This document shows, one piece after another, positions 36,381 through 48,593 of a DNA stretch of 64,000 nucleotides. A program made the translations under genes and the position numbers. The DNA is from Zychaea mexicana (taxonomy: Eukaryota; Mucoromycota; Mucoromycetes; Mucorales; Lichtheimiaceae), in NCBI RefSeq assembly GCF_025766255.1, contig NW_026516665.1, forward strand, positions 558,001 to 622,000. Reading direction: 5' to 3'. Each line of letters starts with the position of its first letter. The first letter of the stretch is position 1. The notes beneath the pieces are model-generated. The model was given only the letters and a program-made list of their open reading frames with translations, was not told the origin of the DNA and did no database searches.

Positions 36381-38251
36381 TAGCAGCAGCAGCAGCAGAA
36401 GGAGTAGAAAAGTGAACAGCTCTCTGCTATTCTGGTTGTTGTCCTGTATATGAATATGCAATATCTAGTTCTAGTGTATAAAGGTTATTTAACACGGCAG
36501 CATATCGTTGTCATCTATTTCAAGAAGAAACAAGGAGTATTACCATGCGCATATAAACTGCACTTTTCTTCAAAGCAAGTTTTACTGTTACATAGCTAGT
36601 AGAGCAGCATCGCATATAAGCGTATATGTAACGTGTGTCGTTGACTTTGTAGTGCTTTCTGTCAATAATCACGAAGGATCACATACAAATAAAATTCCGG
36701 GAACGCACTTCAAAACCACGTGCAGTACAATGCTCTTTAGGAACCAAAGGGCTTTAGCGCATCCTATTCGTGCTCCTTCTGGTATTTCTATATTTGATAA
36801 TGCCTCTTTGGTTAGCTAAATGCAGTTGCTCTTTGTATCTTCTTTCCCTCGAGGACCTCAAGTCTATGGTGGCCTATACTAAAAATTTTTACATATTAAC
36901 ACTAACAAAACCATGATAAAAGTGCAACATTGAAACTCGAGATTAAATACAACGACACGTTTTTATTACAAGTCAGTATTGCTGCTTATTTCTCATATAC
37001 TGATTATTCAGAAAGTCAGATGACTGCGAGGTTATTTTTTCTTCTCATGAAACGGTATGGCAGCTCATAATGTAATAACCTGTACTTTTATACAACTATT
37101 TCAAAAAGCGCTATTTTACTTCCCTCCCTCCACCAGTAACTCAAAACCAGGATTGAAAAAAAAGCGGATATTGTTACATGCGTGCAACGTCGTCTTCTTG
37201 ATGACCCTGTGTGTATCATGAGTGCTTTTCCACCAAATTCCTCAGTTTATATGTAACTCACAGGTCCCACTTTGAAGCGTACTCATCAGACTTGCTTGTT
37301 GCTAATGATAGTTCGTGTTTACCGAGTTAAACATACAAAGCGCCTGAAAAACTAGTTTATTTGTACCAGACAATAGTGTATGCAGAACATTTGGCAGAGC
37401 GAAAAAGTAAGCGTTCCACCCGTGTGTGTACACTTATAGTACATAATAAATAGTGTTAGAGAAGTACATAAACATGGTACCTTTTTGTAATTTTTTTTCA
37501 TGGTTCGGATTATCGGTTTGTTTGGTTCTTCTAAATTCTGGTTCAAGTACTTTTTTCTCAAGGGATCTGCTCGGATGATTATGCACTCCTTTTTAGTTAA
37601 TTATTCTGACCAATAAAAAAGCGATATATATGTTCTGGATTATTGTTACAACTGACAATGCCGTGAGCAACAGCAACACTAGGCTCATAAAGAATTTGAA
37701 CACAGTAATATTCTATTCAGACAGAAAAAAATGAACTTTTTACTAGAAAGAAGGTTTAAACAATATGCAAAAATAGAAAACACAGTTTTTCATTTGTGTG
37801 TGTGCTTTACATAGTCATTTCAGTATTAGATCAAACTGAATTGTAAACTCATGCATACTGCTGACAGTAAACGGGATGAATGTAAAATGAAGAGCAGGGA
37901 AGAAATAAAGGAGTGGAAAGTGTTGTGTGAGATAATATAGTAAAGTAGTACTACTACCAGATGAATATAAAAAATGTAGAATAAAATCGAAATAAACAAA
38001 ATAAGAAAGATTGATGAGCTATAGCTACATTACTCTACATGTAAGATTTTAACCTTATCATCACTCGATCTAAGTGATAATAACATGAAATAAAATGCGA
38101 AAAGAAGAAAGAAGGTGAGGAATTGAGAGAAGTATAAAAAATCTCACCAAAGTAGTACGGTTAATGACGGAAGTAAGTAAGGTATGATAGTATAGTAACA
38201 ATAAAGAAGGTAAAAAGTAATAAAGTGATGCTTGCATGTCTTCCTTTTTAT
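36381..38251. other. Convergent spacer, Slm1-like to first MFS gene
   Basis: CAG-rich start of the 3' UTR, then A/T-rich DNA without a supported gene. Genes on both sides end into this region. Confidence 0.55.
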
Positions 38252-40369
38252 CTACATAGTGTAGATGTAGTTTGGATCGGCAACGTCGCTCAGATCGTCT
38301 TCTACGTTCGTCACAACGCCGGATGAGCGCGCTAAACGGTATCGATTGACTGTAGCCATTTTCCATCGAGCGATCAAAAGCAAGATAACGACGAGTACGT
38401 TCGCGCCAATGTAGGTAAGCATACCAGGGATATAGGGTGGTGTAATCATGAGCAGAGGCCCGACAAAGTTCCCGATCTACAACATCGTTTCGTTAGTTAT
38501 CACGCACGCAAGAAATATCCCAAAAAAAAGTGTCGCTGGTGAGTGTGTGCGAACTCGTACCGTATAGAACACCATCAGGCTTCCATTATAGAAGATTTTT
38601 TTGGTGTATCCTGACACATTGTTGGAGATCGATGCGATCATGAGGACGTAAGCTGCGCAGTATGCCCATGCCATATAGAAGCCAACCAGTTTGACACGAG
38701 TAACAGGGATTACCAGCAGCAAGATCAAACCAAGGATATCAATGCACATCAAACCACAAGCAGTGTAGAGCAGGTTACCTGACTTGCGAGCACAAATAAC
38801 TGCACCAATAATAAAAACGATATCGGCACCACCACTGCCAATAGTAAGTAGCACACTTTCTAATTGCTATATATTATGCAGAGCAGCAAACAAAAGTAGC
38901 ATTCCCAAAAGATAGAGAGGCGGATGTTGTTGGTGACATTGGTGAGACCATGAAATTAATCAAGTTGTAACCACAGCTTAGTACTACTACTATAACTTAC
39001 GGTGAACCCAAAGTCTTGAACAATCTGGGCATTATAAATCGTCATTGCACCATTCTGAAGGTTGATAAGCATACAGGCCAAGCCAAATGCCCAGAAGCGG
39101 ATTTCGCCTAGGGCTTCTTTGATTTGGTGAATTTTGATCGTCGTTGTGCGAACTACTGAATTATCACGTGTGCGTTCTTCGACAAGGATTTCCTGTTCAG
39201 CATTGAGCTTCAGTGCTTTGGATTTCGGATTGTCGATCAAAAAAAAGAACGAAAAGATGCCCATGAACACTGTGCATGCACCCAGAATAATCATAATCCT
39301 GTGTTTATATTAAAGAATGTTGTAATTCAGACATTAGAAAAACGTTTAAATAGTAGAGCCCATCTCGACGTGATGTTGCAAAAGTGTTCAAAAAGAAAAA
39401 ATCGGTATCTTTTTTATACCATTTCCAGCGTGATATTCCAAGATCGTTCTCCATGCTTCCAATGCCATACGTTATGAGGCCACCAATGATTAAAGCGACA
39501 CCGTTCCAAATCCAAAAGGCACCTGTTGTTGTTATGTTACATTGCAAAAGATGACAATTAGTATTTTGTGATTCTTTTTAGTACGAAAAAGAACATACCC
39601 AAACGAGCGGCTTGCTCTGATCGTCGATAACATGTACTAATCAATAGCGTCATGGCTGGATAGATTCCTGCCTCGAACAAACCAAGCAAGAAACGCATAG
39701 CAGCAACTTGAGCAAAGTTTTTACCGAGGGCAGTGCAGGCGAGAACAATGCCCCATAAGACAACAATCACGCCAATGTACCGTGCCACGGCGAAACGTTG
39801 CAAGAAGAAATTGTTTGGGAACTTTGATAAAAGAGAGAACACGATTTGTTGAGTGACCCGGTGTATAGCTCATAGATAGTATAACTTGCTTTGGATGTAA
39901 TACTGATACCTGGTACAACAAATAGCCCAAGTAAAAAATGGAGCCCAATAAGCTGTACTCGCTTCCTTGAAGATTGAGCTCCTCTTTGAAGTTGAACAGT
40001 GCGGCATAATTGATGGTTGATTTGTCGAGAAACTATAAAATACTTATTAAGCTGTGCTGTTGCTGCTGTTGCTGCTTTAAAGCGTGACTTTATTAGTCTG
40101 CTGCATATACAACTTTCTTTTTCCTCTACCTGAATAAAATCGAGAACACAAACGATCGGCATGATGTATAAATCAAGTTTCCTTACGAGTGCACGTTCCT
40201 CGCTTGACTTTTCTGGCTCATCTTCAACGCTGTAGCCGTACGATGTATCATACGCTTCGTATTGCTCATCTGTGGCTGCATAAAGGGACTGGCTTGCCCG
40301 TTTTTCCATGTTGTTGAGTCGTATGAGGTCTGACGAATTGGTCGCTATGTTTTTGTGAAACGGATCCAT
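38252..40369 (-). CDS. MFS transporter, anion:cation symporter (Dal5/Tna1) family, copy A
   Basis: Seven exons: 40369-40130, 40032-39910, 39821-39599, 39522-39420, 39298-39001, 38866-38561, 38476-38252; 505 aa, normal for the family. These 12-helix plasma-membrane permeases import organic anions such as allantoate, nicotinate or vitamins with protons; the substrate here is not predictable. The family signature in helix 1 is present (FLDKSTINYAALFNF), as are LGSIFYLGYLLYQ, the helix 4-5 motif MRFLLGLFEAGIYPAMTLLI, the central loop (about aa 225-290, rich in charged residues) and SNNVSGYTKKIFYNG in helix 10. All junctions restore conserved membrane segments. Exon 6 starts at an acceptor (38867) giving QLESVLLTIGSGGADIVF. 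A paralogue lies about 4 kb upstream on the same strand. Confidence 0.9.
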
Positions 40370-43300
40370 TTACCGCCAGGAGTAGAGCTGCGTTTTTCTG
40401 TTCTGTTGGATTCAGCCGTCGTCGCGACACTTTCATACAGAACACAGCAAGATATTGTGTACTTTGTTATTTGTTTTGCTGCTGCTGTTGTCTCCGGGAA
40501 GTAGCAGTATGCGTCGTCGGTTTCGTTGATTGTGATAATGTTTGCTCTGACGTTATAAGGGGCAATAATAAGAAAAAATAAAATGAATGCTTTTTTATTT
40601 TAGTTTACTAGTAGAAAAAGAACGGAGGCAAAAAAGAAAAGGAAAAAGGAAAGTAAAAAAGGAAGAACAAGAGAGTGCTTTTTGCGTGTGTACGTGCTGG
40701 ATGTGGGTGTTACAGCTTGGAAGCCTCACTTTTATTTGACGTGGTGAGTTGGCTGGTAGGCTGGCTTTGCTGGCCCACAGACTGGTTAGCTATCATAACG
40801 GAAGTTTGGACATATTAGAAAGGATGTAACCGGGGCCCGCATCAAATCACACATCCACTCTTGTCACCCGGTTACAAATCACACATAAAACCTAGGTGAG
40901 TCTGCGTGCACAAGTTCCAGCTTAATGGAATTAAACTACTGCACGCACTTACAAGGAGGTGATGAGCATCGGCGGAAATTTCAACAATCGATAAAAAGAT
41001 ATTATGCCACAAAAAAGTGTATCCGTTTTCCTGTCTCACATGAAAAAAAGGGTATCGCATCAAACTTTGGGGGTTTGTAGGGGGAAGGAAAAAACTAAAT
41101 GAGATTATTTGAGAAGAAAAGAAGCAACCACCAAAAGAAAATAGTACGAGTCTTCCCAAGTGCGAACAGAGATGGTCCCACCTGACCATCTTGGAACTAT
41201 TCTAGGTTACACCACAGCCCTTGGTCCTACATAGCAATAGCCTTCTGCTTATAGTATAATATTCTGGTATCTGCTGTTTACTTGCGCGTGTCTCTGTCCG
41301 ACCTGGCTTGATTACCAAAAGGCATCAAGATTAGGGTGTCCAGAGCATCAATAATGCAGGGGTCCCTCTTGATCTATGAGATTTGTTCCTGTCAATCTGC
41401 AGCCTATAAAACCTCTCACATAGTCCCATTATTGACTGTCAATTACATTGCTCTGGTACATGAATTAGCTGTTCGGATGACAACAACAGCAGCTTATTTA
41501 ACCAGGAAGCCACCAAGGACTTGATGCATGCATATATCTACCTTTATTGCTACTGCTAGTATACTTACTAGTATGGTGAATGTTGCTGTGTAATGTATGA
41601 CTAATTTTCAATGTCCCAGCATTGAGTTACAATTGTACAGCAAAAAGTGCTGCTGCCATGGTTGTAGTTGCTATGGTGAAGGTCACTATGGATACACATT
41701 TGTTGTCGCTCTGCGCTACTACTACATGGTTACAAACTCGGGAAAGAAATGGCTCATGTTACGTTATTTCCCCAATAGCATATTCAATCAATGTAACAGC
41801 ATATTAAGATTATGTCCGCGAGCCTTTTTTTTAATCAAGTGCATACTAGAAGTCCACACTTGTATAATCTCCGGAATCAGAGGTGAATGTGAAGAAAAAA
41901 GGAAAACCATATATTTTTTTAACTTCCAATCTAATTTCATACATTTTTGAGGACTGCTTAGCTGTAAGCAGCAACGGTAGGATGGAAGTGGTCGAGGATA
42001 TCATGATTACAACAGGTATTCAAAACTTTTTCATTTGCATATCAGTACAGTATCATATTCACTGAGCATCAAGGCTCACCGATATAAGGATAGAACAAAA
42101 ACGACTTTTTTGAGTAGTAGCATTAGTACAGATCTAACATATAAACATCAACCGCTCCTCTCCAAATCAGCCTTAAAGGAGCATAGGGAGCCGTTGCAGG
42201 TTTTCTATAGCTATATAACTTCAGATCAGCAAGCAATATAAGAGCGTGTACATACATACGGAGTCAATGTTTGCTCGTCTCGGTTGAATATGATAAGTTG
42301 ACTACCCTCCATAAACTTCATACTGTATAGGGCATACAAGAGGTCCGGCCTTGCTCATCGAACTCACCATTCTGAAAACTTCATCATCCCTCAAATGACT
42401 TTTGTGTCTAATAGGTTGAAATTTAATACTTTTCCGATGACTGTAAAAATGGAATAGGGAATAGCAGAGATTGACACTATATCTTCTGCCACTCTCGATT
42501 ACCATTTCTCATTGCGGTAACCTTTTTGTAGTAAAGATGGATGTAAGCGGTCTACCACAAACTAAGACTTAGTAGTGCCACTAATACTTTCATTAACTCG
42601 GCAGTAGAAAGTGGGTCATCATTGGTCCTTCTCGACGGCAACATCATAGACACTAGTCGTATTTATAAGTTACACAGCCGAGCCATTATATGAAAACAGC
42701 AGCCTCAAGATTGCGTTAAAAAGTTCTTGTGGTGAGCTTGCCGTATAACTACCACGGGCACAATGTCAGCTTGTCAAAAATCAATGCCTTTCCTTTGAGA
42801 AATGTAAATCTTCAACTACAGATGCAGCCCTATTATGGCAACATAGGATTTTACACATAAAAAACTAGACACATAGTGGAATGGAACTCGACCATAGTGC
42901 AGCGGATGACATTCGAATAATCTTCGTTTAAGTACTTTAGTGTTCAAAAGCTACCAATTGCAAGAGCCTCAACTGTGGATTTTACACATGTATATATCTT
43001 AAACAGTTGAAAAGCATGCAGCAGGCCCAGTTTATTGGGATCAAAGCATGTATATCAAAGTGACGAGATGTGGCGGAGAGAACTCTACATAACTCAATTT
43101 AAAACAACTATCCAAACTAGACAAGATACTGGTAAGAAAGCGGTATGGAGGACAAGGTCCGAAAAAGAGGATAGGTTGTCCGAAAAGGAAAGCAGAACGA
43201 GCTTCTTAGTGTACAATATAATAGATCCTTAAGCACGATGGACCGAAGGACGTTTGTTTGAAGATTCCGAGATGTCGCCACTTGACCAAGAGCCTCGGTC

Positions 43301-44277
43301 CTATCATTGTTACACTGTGTTTTCGGTCTTACACGTAAAAACATATTGGTGTGCTCTTTGCCTGATTCGTTCTGCGTGTGATCATTTGCGCATGTCTTGT
43401 CAGACTCGGAGCTAAAATATACATTGCAACTAATGTAAAAAAACAAAAGTAAAAAAATGCATGGGCCCTTTCGCCAAGAGCAGCACTTTTTTCTTCCCTG
43501 TCAAGCTGTATGCAATACGTTAATTATAGTATCATTGGCTGTCAAGTTTTTACATGACGGTAGCACATATAATTAGTTGCTTGTAACAATACACAGTAAC
43601 CAAAGTGATGCATGTTGCTCATCATTTTACTTGAAAATGGCACCTGTTTTTATAAAGTAGATGCGTATGATATTCAGAATATAAAATGGGCTCTGTATGT
43701 TTAGCATATAATATGACTTTCATTCTCATGCTGTGATGTATGTTGATACTATGTACGTGCATAAGACTATAAACCAGCTTTATGATAGTAAATGGGATTC
43801 CACGTTACATTACCTCATTATTGTTGTTACAATTGCAACGATATAAATACCTGATAAAGAACCAAAGTCATTAAGTTCCCATCTGCTGTATTTTTTAGAG
43901 AAATAGCAAACGTAGTAAATAGTACCATATGTCCGCGACCGGATCCTCCTAACTGATTTTTCTCCTTTCCGGAAATATTAGGTAATTTTTTTATAGTTTA
44001 AAGTGTTGATAAGATTATTAGTAGAAATTTAAAGGGTGGGGGAATACAATTAGAGAAGAATAGAGACTCTCATTGGGAAAACCCTAATCTTCAATCTAAG
44101 TCTTCTAAAGCGAAAATATTGAATGTTGGAATAAGAAAAAAAGGTGCATAATAGCGGGTGCAAAAAAGAAACAAAAACTGAGTGAGTGACTAAGTGAGTG
44201 TTTGTGTGTTGATTGTTAAGGGTAAAATAATAAATAAATTGAGAGAGGGTTTTGATAGAGGGGGAACAGCTGCTTCT
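40370..44277. other. 3.9-kb spacer between the two MFS genes
   Basis: Upstream region of copy A and downstream of copy B. Scattered short frames (for example minus 42302-42505) have no motif. A CAGGGGTCCCTCTT string at 41356 resembles the MITE end but lacks TA and a partner end. No RNA gene seen. Confidence 0.5.
40826..40875. repeat. 9-bp inverted repeat and nearby direct repeats
   Basis: GTAACCGGG (40826-40834) faces CCCGGTTAC (40867-40875) across 32 nt; the motif AAATCACACAT occurs once between the arms and again just after them. It lies ~460 bp upstream of MFS copy A. It may be a regulator site or chance; position only. Confidence 0.45.
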
Positions 44278-46394
44278 TTAAAGTCTGTAAATGAAGTTGG
44301 GATCCTCTTTATCAGTAAGATCCTGCATTTCACCAGTTGCCGTAGAAGTAATACCACGAGCCATACGCTCTCTGTTGAGTCTGGCCATAGACATACGGGC
44401 AATCAAGAATAAAACGATGCAAATAGCGTTGGATGCGATATAGGCCAACATACCACCGAGGTATAATGGAGCTTGCCAAGCGACCATCATGAGAGGACCT
44501 GCGAAATTACCGATCTAATATAGAAAACATTCAGTTAGCTAGAAGAATCCTACTTTTCAGAAGAGGATGTTTTCCGGGCACACAGTGTGTGTGTGGCCAA
44601 GCATCAGGTGATGGGTAATTGTTTGCTTATATAAAGATGTGCAGAAACGTACTGTGTAAAAGACAATAATGCTGGTGCTGTAGAAGATCTTTTTAGTGTA
44701 GCCATTCACATTGTTGGCGACAGAAGAAAGGAACATGACATAGGCGGCAGCATAGGCCCAGCAAAGGTAGAGACCCAGCAGCTTAGCCTTGGGCACAGGG
44801 ATGGCAATGAGCAAGACAAGACCAATGATAGCACACACAAGCATTGCACAAGCGCAATACAGGGTGTTACCATACTTGTTGTTGTACCAAATAATGACCA
44901 CGATGTAAATAATATCAACAACACCGGAAGGGACGGAAAGCAAGATGGCATCAACGCCCTAGATATGCACGAGTCAGAAATTCATAAACGAACGTTATGT
45001 TGTGAGACATTAAATGTTGGGATGACGTGGTATATATTAGACAGTAAATGTACAATTGCTTACACTGAAGCCGAAACCGGCAGTAATGATACTGCTGAAC
45101 GTGTTCAAGGCACCGTTCTGGAAGTTGATCAACATGGAAGCAAAACAGAAGCAGTAGAATCGAGGCTCAGTTAATGCTTCCTTAACGTGATGCCATTTTA
45201 TTTCCTTGGTGCGCACGGTCGTGTTGTCGCGCTGACGCTCGTCGACAATCTGCAACTGCTCAGGGGTCAATCGCAAAAATTTGGAGCGAGGGTCATCGAC
45301 GAGGAAGAAAAAGATTACGAAACCAAAGAAGATGGTGATCACACCGAGGATGATCATCAACCTAAGTGTGTATGAAGCATGAATAATGTCTCATTATTAG
45401 CGCTCGCATACGTAATAAAGCATCTGTAATTCTGTCTCTGCATACCATTGCCAAGAAGCATGGCCCAAAGCACCATCCATGTGGCCAACACCGTAACCGA
45501 TAAAACCACCCACTGCCATTGCGACACCGTTGCAAATGTAGACAGCACCAAGACGAGAAGCCTGTTCACGACGACGGTACATGGTACTGATAAGCATGAT
45601 GCAGCAGGGATACATGGCGGCCTCAAAGAAACCCAAGAGAAAACGGAGACCGGCCAACTGAGGAAAGTTCTTTGCCTCAAAGGTCACAGCGAGGACCAAA
45701 CCCCATAAGACGATCAAGCCGCCAATGTATTTGGTGAGTGGCAGACGTTGAAGAAGGAATTGATTCGGCACCTATAATTTGTTTGATAATTGTTTTTGGT
45801 CAGTACTTTACGAACCGGACGGTGCGGTCACCAGCAATATCGCTCACTGACCTGGTAAACAAGATAGCCAAGATAAAAGAGCGAGCCCAACCAACTGAAC
45901 TGGGAGCCACTGGTGTCTAAAGCAGAATATAATTTAGCTTCGGTCCCGAAAGTTGTGCACAGTTTGAAATTTGTGGATTGAATGAGCATGCAAGTACTAC
46001 TTACTAGTATCTTCTTGAATACCCAGCACACCAGCATAGTTCAAAGTACTCTTGTCAAAGAACTGGTAGGGCAGAAAGTAGAACATCCATAATGTATCAG
46101 TACATATTTCTAATGTGATCCCTGTGGAACACTGCCTGCACATACCTGAAGGAAGTTCAAAATAGCCACAAATGGCATGACATAGACGTAATCCAATTTG
46201 CGGACCAGCTTCTTTTCAGCATCGCTCTTGACATAGATGCGCTCACCCTTTGCATCGAATTCTTCAGCGAGTTGATTCGATGAGGCAATGGTAGTTTCGA
46301 CTACTTTCATATGCTCGGTCTTTTCTTGGGTGGTTGTGTTGTAATCGACCGTCAGGCCCTCTTCAACGGCATATTCCACCTTTGAGTCAGTCAT
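44278..46394 (-). CDS. MFS transporter, anion:cation symporter (Dal5/Tna1) family, copy B
   Basis: Seven exons: 46394-46146, 46062-46005, 45916-45852, 45771-45446, 45361-45064, 44958-44653, 44514-44278; 512 aa. Family hallmarks: helix-1 FFDKSTLNYAGVLGI, WLGSLFYLGYLVYQVPNQFL, LRFLLGFFEAAMYPCCIMLI, WYNNKYGNTLYCA and SVANNVNGYTKKIFYSTS. Its last three exons (298, 306 and 237 nt) mirror those of copy A (298, 306 and 225 nt) with the same phases, while the exons before them have been rearranged: an intron splits exon 2 and one between exons 3 and 4 of copy A is absent. The N-terminal cytosolic tail (aa 1-65) is acidic and unlike copy A. Substrate unknown; a diverged tandem duplicate with possibly different specificity. 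Confidence 0.92.
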
Positions 46395-47266
46395 TTTGCT
46401 GTTGGTGCTTGAGGATCCTTTGTCTTTCGTGGGTCAAAGGTTTAAAAAGAAAGGGAGGGAAGTTGTTCGGTCCAAAAAGAAAGAAAGAGGAAAAAGAGAG
46501 AGAACGTGTGTGTCTGCGTCAGTTGGAGGGTTGAATAAAAAGAGGCTAATGTGCTACAGTGAGAAAAAAAAGATTTTGAACGGTTGTGCGGGCGGAGAGA
46601 GAGAGAGAAAAGTTGGCCAATGCCCTGATCCGCACACAACTATAGCAGTGTACAATGTCCAAAGGGTTTTCAATGCGCGCGCGCGCGCGGGAAACCATAC
46701 GACTTTTTCTCTTCCTGAGAGTCGATGTGTGTAATGGTTACGGAGCAAGGGAGCAGGAGGTAAGACGTATACAAGTCAAAGTGCATGCAACCGAAACAAA
46801 TCTAGGCCAGACCATCACGTTTTTTCTGTTGTTGTTTCCTTTGATGGGTGCGATGTACCACCACTGCTACTGCCAACCTGCATCCTCGGAGATGATGGAG
46901 GGCCAGAAGACGAGTGACACAAAAAGCCAACTACGCTTAATATGGTGGTTGATGCTACAGAAACACAGGACGGGTGGTAAATCTTGTGCTTTTTTCTTCT
47001 TCTTAGATCAGCCCTTTTCAACGTTTTAGAAGCCGTTCATATGCTACGAGGGAGAGAAAAAAACAGCTATCGTCGTACATCCTTGCCATATCCGATGAGA
47101 AATAAGCTATCAAATTTACGGCGTGAGCACAGAAGGTTAATTTTGCCCTCTTTTTCTGTTCTCCATTGGGTGCAATAATGGACAATACGACGCAGCAAGC
47201 AGCAGGTACAATGAAAAGGGACTCTTAAAGGAAATAATCCCGTTTTTCTTCCCCAGAACAAGAGCC
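46395..47266. other. Divergent spacer, MFS copy B to the small two-exon gene
   Basis: Promoter region for both neighbours. Purine-rich blocks near 46440-46620 and a GC alternating run. Frames are low-complexity; no gene seen. Confidence 0.55.
46675..46690. repeat. Alternating GC run
   Basis: Seven GC dinucleotides plus GG in an otherwise A/T-rich spacer, ~280 bp upstream of MFS copy B. Alternating GC of this length can adopt left-handed DNA; any role is speculation. Confidence 0.85.
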
Positions 47267-47623
47267 ATGGCACCCGAGTCCAAGAAAGAGAGAGCCTACA
47301 CACATCCCATTGTCAGCGCTTTGATCCAGAGACATGGCGCGCTGCTGCGTTATCAGTAAGCTTTGTTTTTCATGTCCGCACCACTACTTATTGTACACTC
47401 CGTCGATACGATCTATGATCTACTACAAGAAGCGGCCTTAGCACCAGTACAAAGTTTACGGGCGCATCACTACATACATAGTATATGAAGAGCTTCCTTT
47501 GCTTCTCGATGTGCCGCATTCAGACACAGCTGGTATAACATCCAATTCTTCCGATGTTTTAGGTACTACTCCTGGAAAAGTCGCGAGGCACTGAAATATA
47601 TACCCACCAGAAGTACACAATAA
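47267..47623 (+). CDS. Small two-exon hypothetical protein
   Basis: Exons 47267-47355 and 47563-47623; 49 aa. Too short for ORF tracks. The first exon starts in a good context (GCCATGG) and ends at a GTAAGC donor; the second starts after TTTTAG and keeps one frame. The peptide (APESKKERAYTHPIVSALIQ, then RHGALLRYQYYSWKSREALK) is basic, without a membrane span, and has an aromatic-rich centre typical of a real small conserved protein rather than chance. I do not recognise it. It could be a small subunit of a mitochondrial or ribosomal assembly, but nothing in the sequence shows that. A further downstream exon cannot be excluded. Confidence 0.45.
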
Positions 47624-48593
47624 TACTGCTCTATTACTGGGCCCTTTTCCTAATATGTAGCCAAGTAGTACACCGACCTTCTTTTTGTTATGATCGTGCC
47701 AGGTTCAAATCGCAATGCTACACCACTCATGAAAACAAGGGATGCTGTCATTAGACATCGCTGTCGTCTGTTGCTACTTTTGTCGATCAACCATTTGTAG
47801 CAACTGCCAATTGCGTTCTTTTATGCTTCCAAGTTTGGTCACAAATATCCATTTCTTCTTGGTTGAAAAATACAGGCGTTATCCTATAGCTTGGGGAGTA
47901 CAAAAATCAAATTAAGCTCGCTCTGCATTATTGGGAACGGACTTTTGACCCCAGCATTTTTTATCATGTGTGTAACACACCAAGGGAGTAACCAATCAAA
48001 CGAACGAGCACTAAAGGCCACAGAAAAAGCGCTGTAAACAGAGATCACGTCACTCATCAGCATTCTTCTTTCTCTTTGAAGAATATTGTTATATTTCGGC
48101 ATAATCCTTCCGTTTTCCAATGGCAATAGCTCCAATGGTTGGCGCACCTTGGCGTGTCACCAATTTTATTTGACGATGGGAGGGTCAGAGAGTGCACTGG
48201 GCTGAGAAGCGATTGTAGCTGCACTTGATGGTAAACGATCACTTTGTCTCTAACGCAACATCTGTAAGAGAGAATGCTATCAAATAAACAGCGATATGGT
48301 AGATAGAATGATGTAGTTAGCTATTCATCATGAAAGGGTGAAATCCACATTAGATGTGATTAATCACATGAGGCTCCAATTTCACAGAAAAATGCTAGTA
48401 CGACACATTATGTTGCTGTATGATTCTGGAGACAGAATCTTGAAACGTTGACAGTAGACGATGGGACATAATCCTTATGTACAACATGTGCATTTTAAAA
48501 GAGAGTTACATGTTGTCGTCTTGATCGAAAACATAGACTCAAGTACAGTACTGTGCTCTTACAGATAAACGTTTGTAAAGTATGTATGTTTGT
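47624..48593. other. Spacer, nothing recognised
   Basis: A tRNA-like T-loop string occurs near 47703 but no cloverleaf forms. Otherwise A/T-rich with no supported gene. Confidence 0.5.

Noticed and set aside
41356..41380. CAGGGGTCCCTCTT string resembling the MITE end
   Set aside because: Not next to TA and no inverted partner end found within a few hundred bases.
47657..47722. tRNA-like stretch with GGTTCAAAT and matching GTAGC/GCTAC ends
   Set aside because: The T stem and anticodon stem do not pair, and no anticodon loop can be drawn; it may be chance or a very old tRNA relic.
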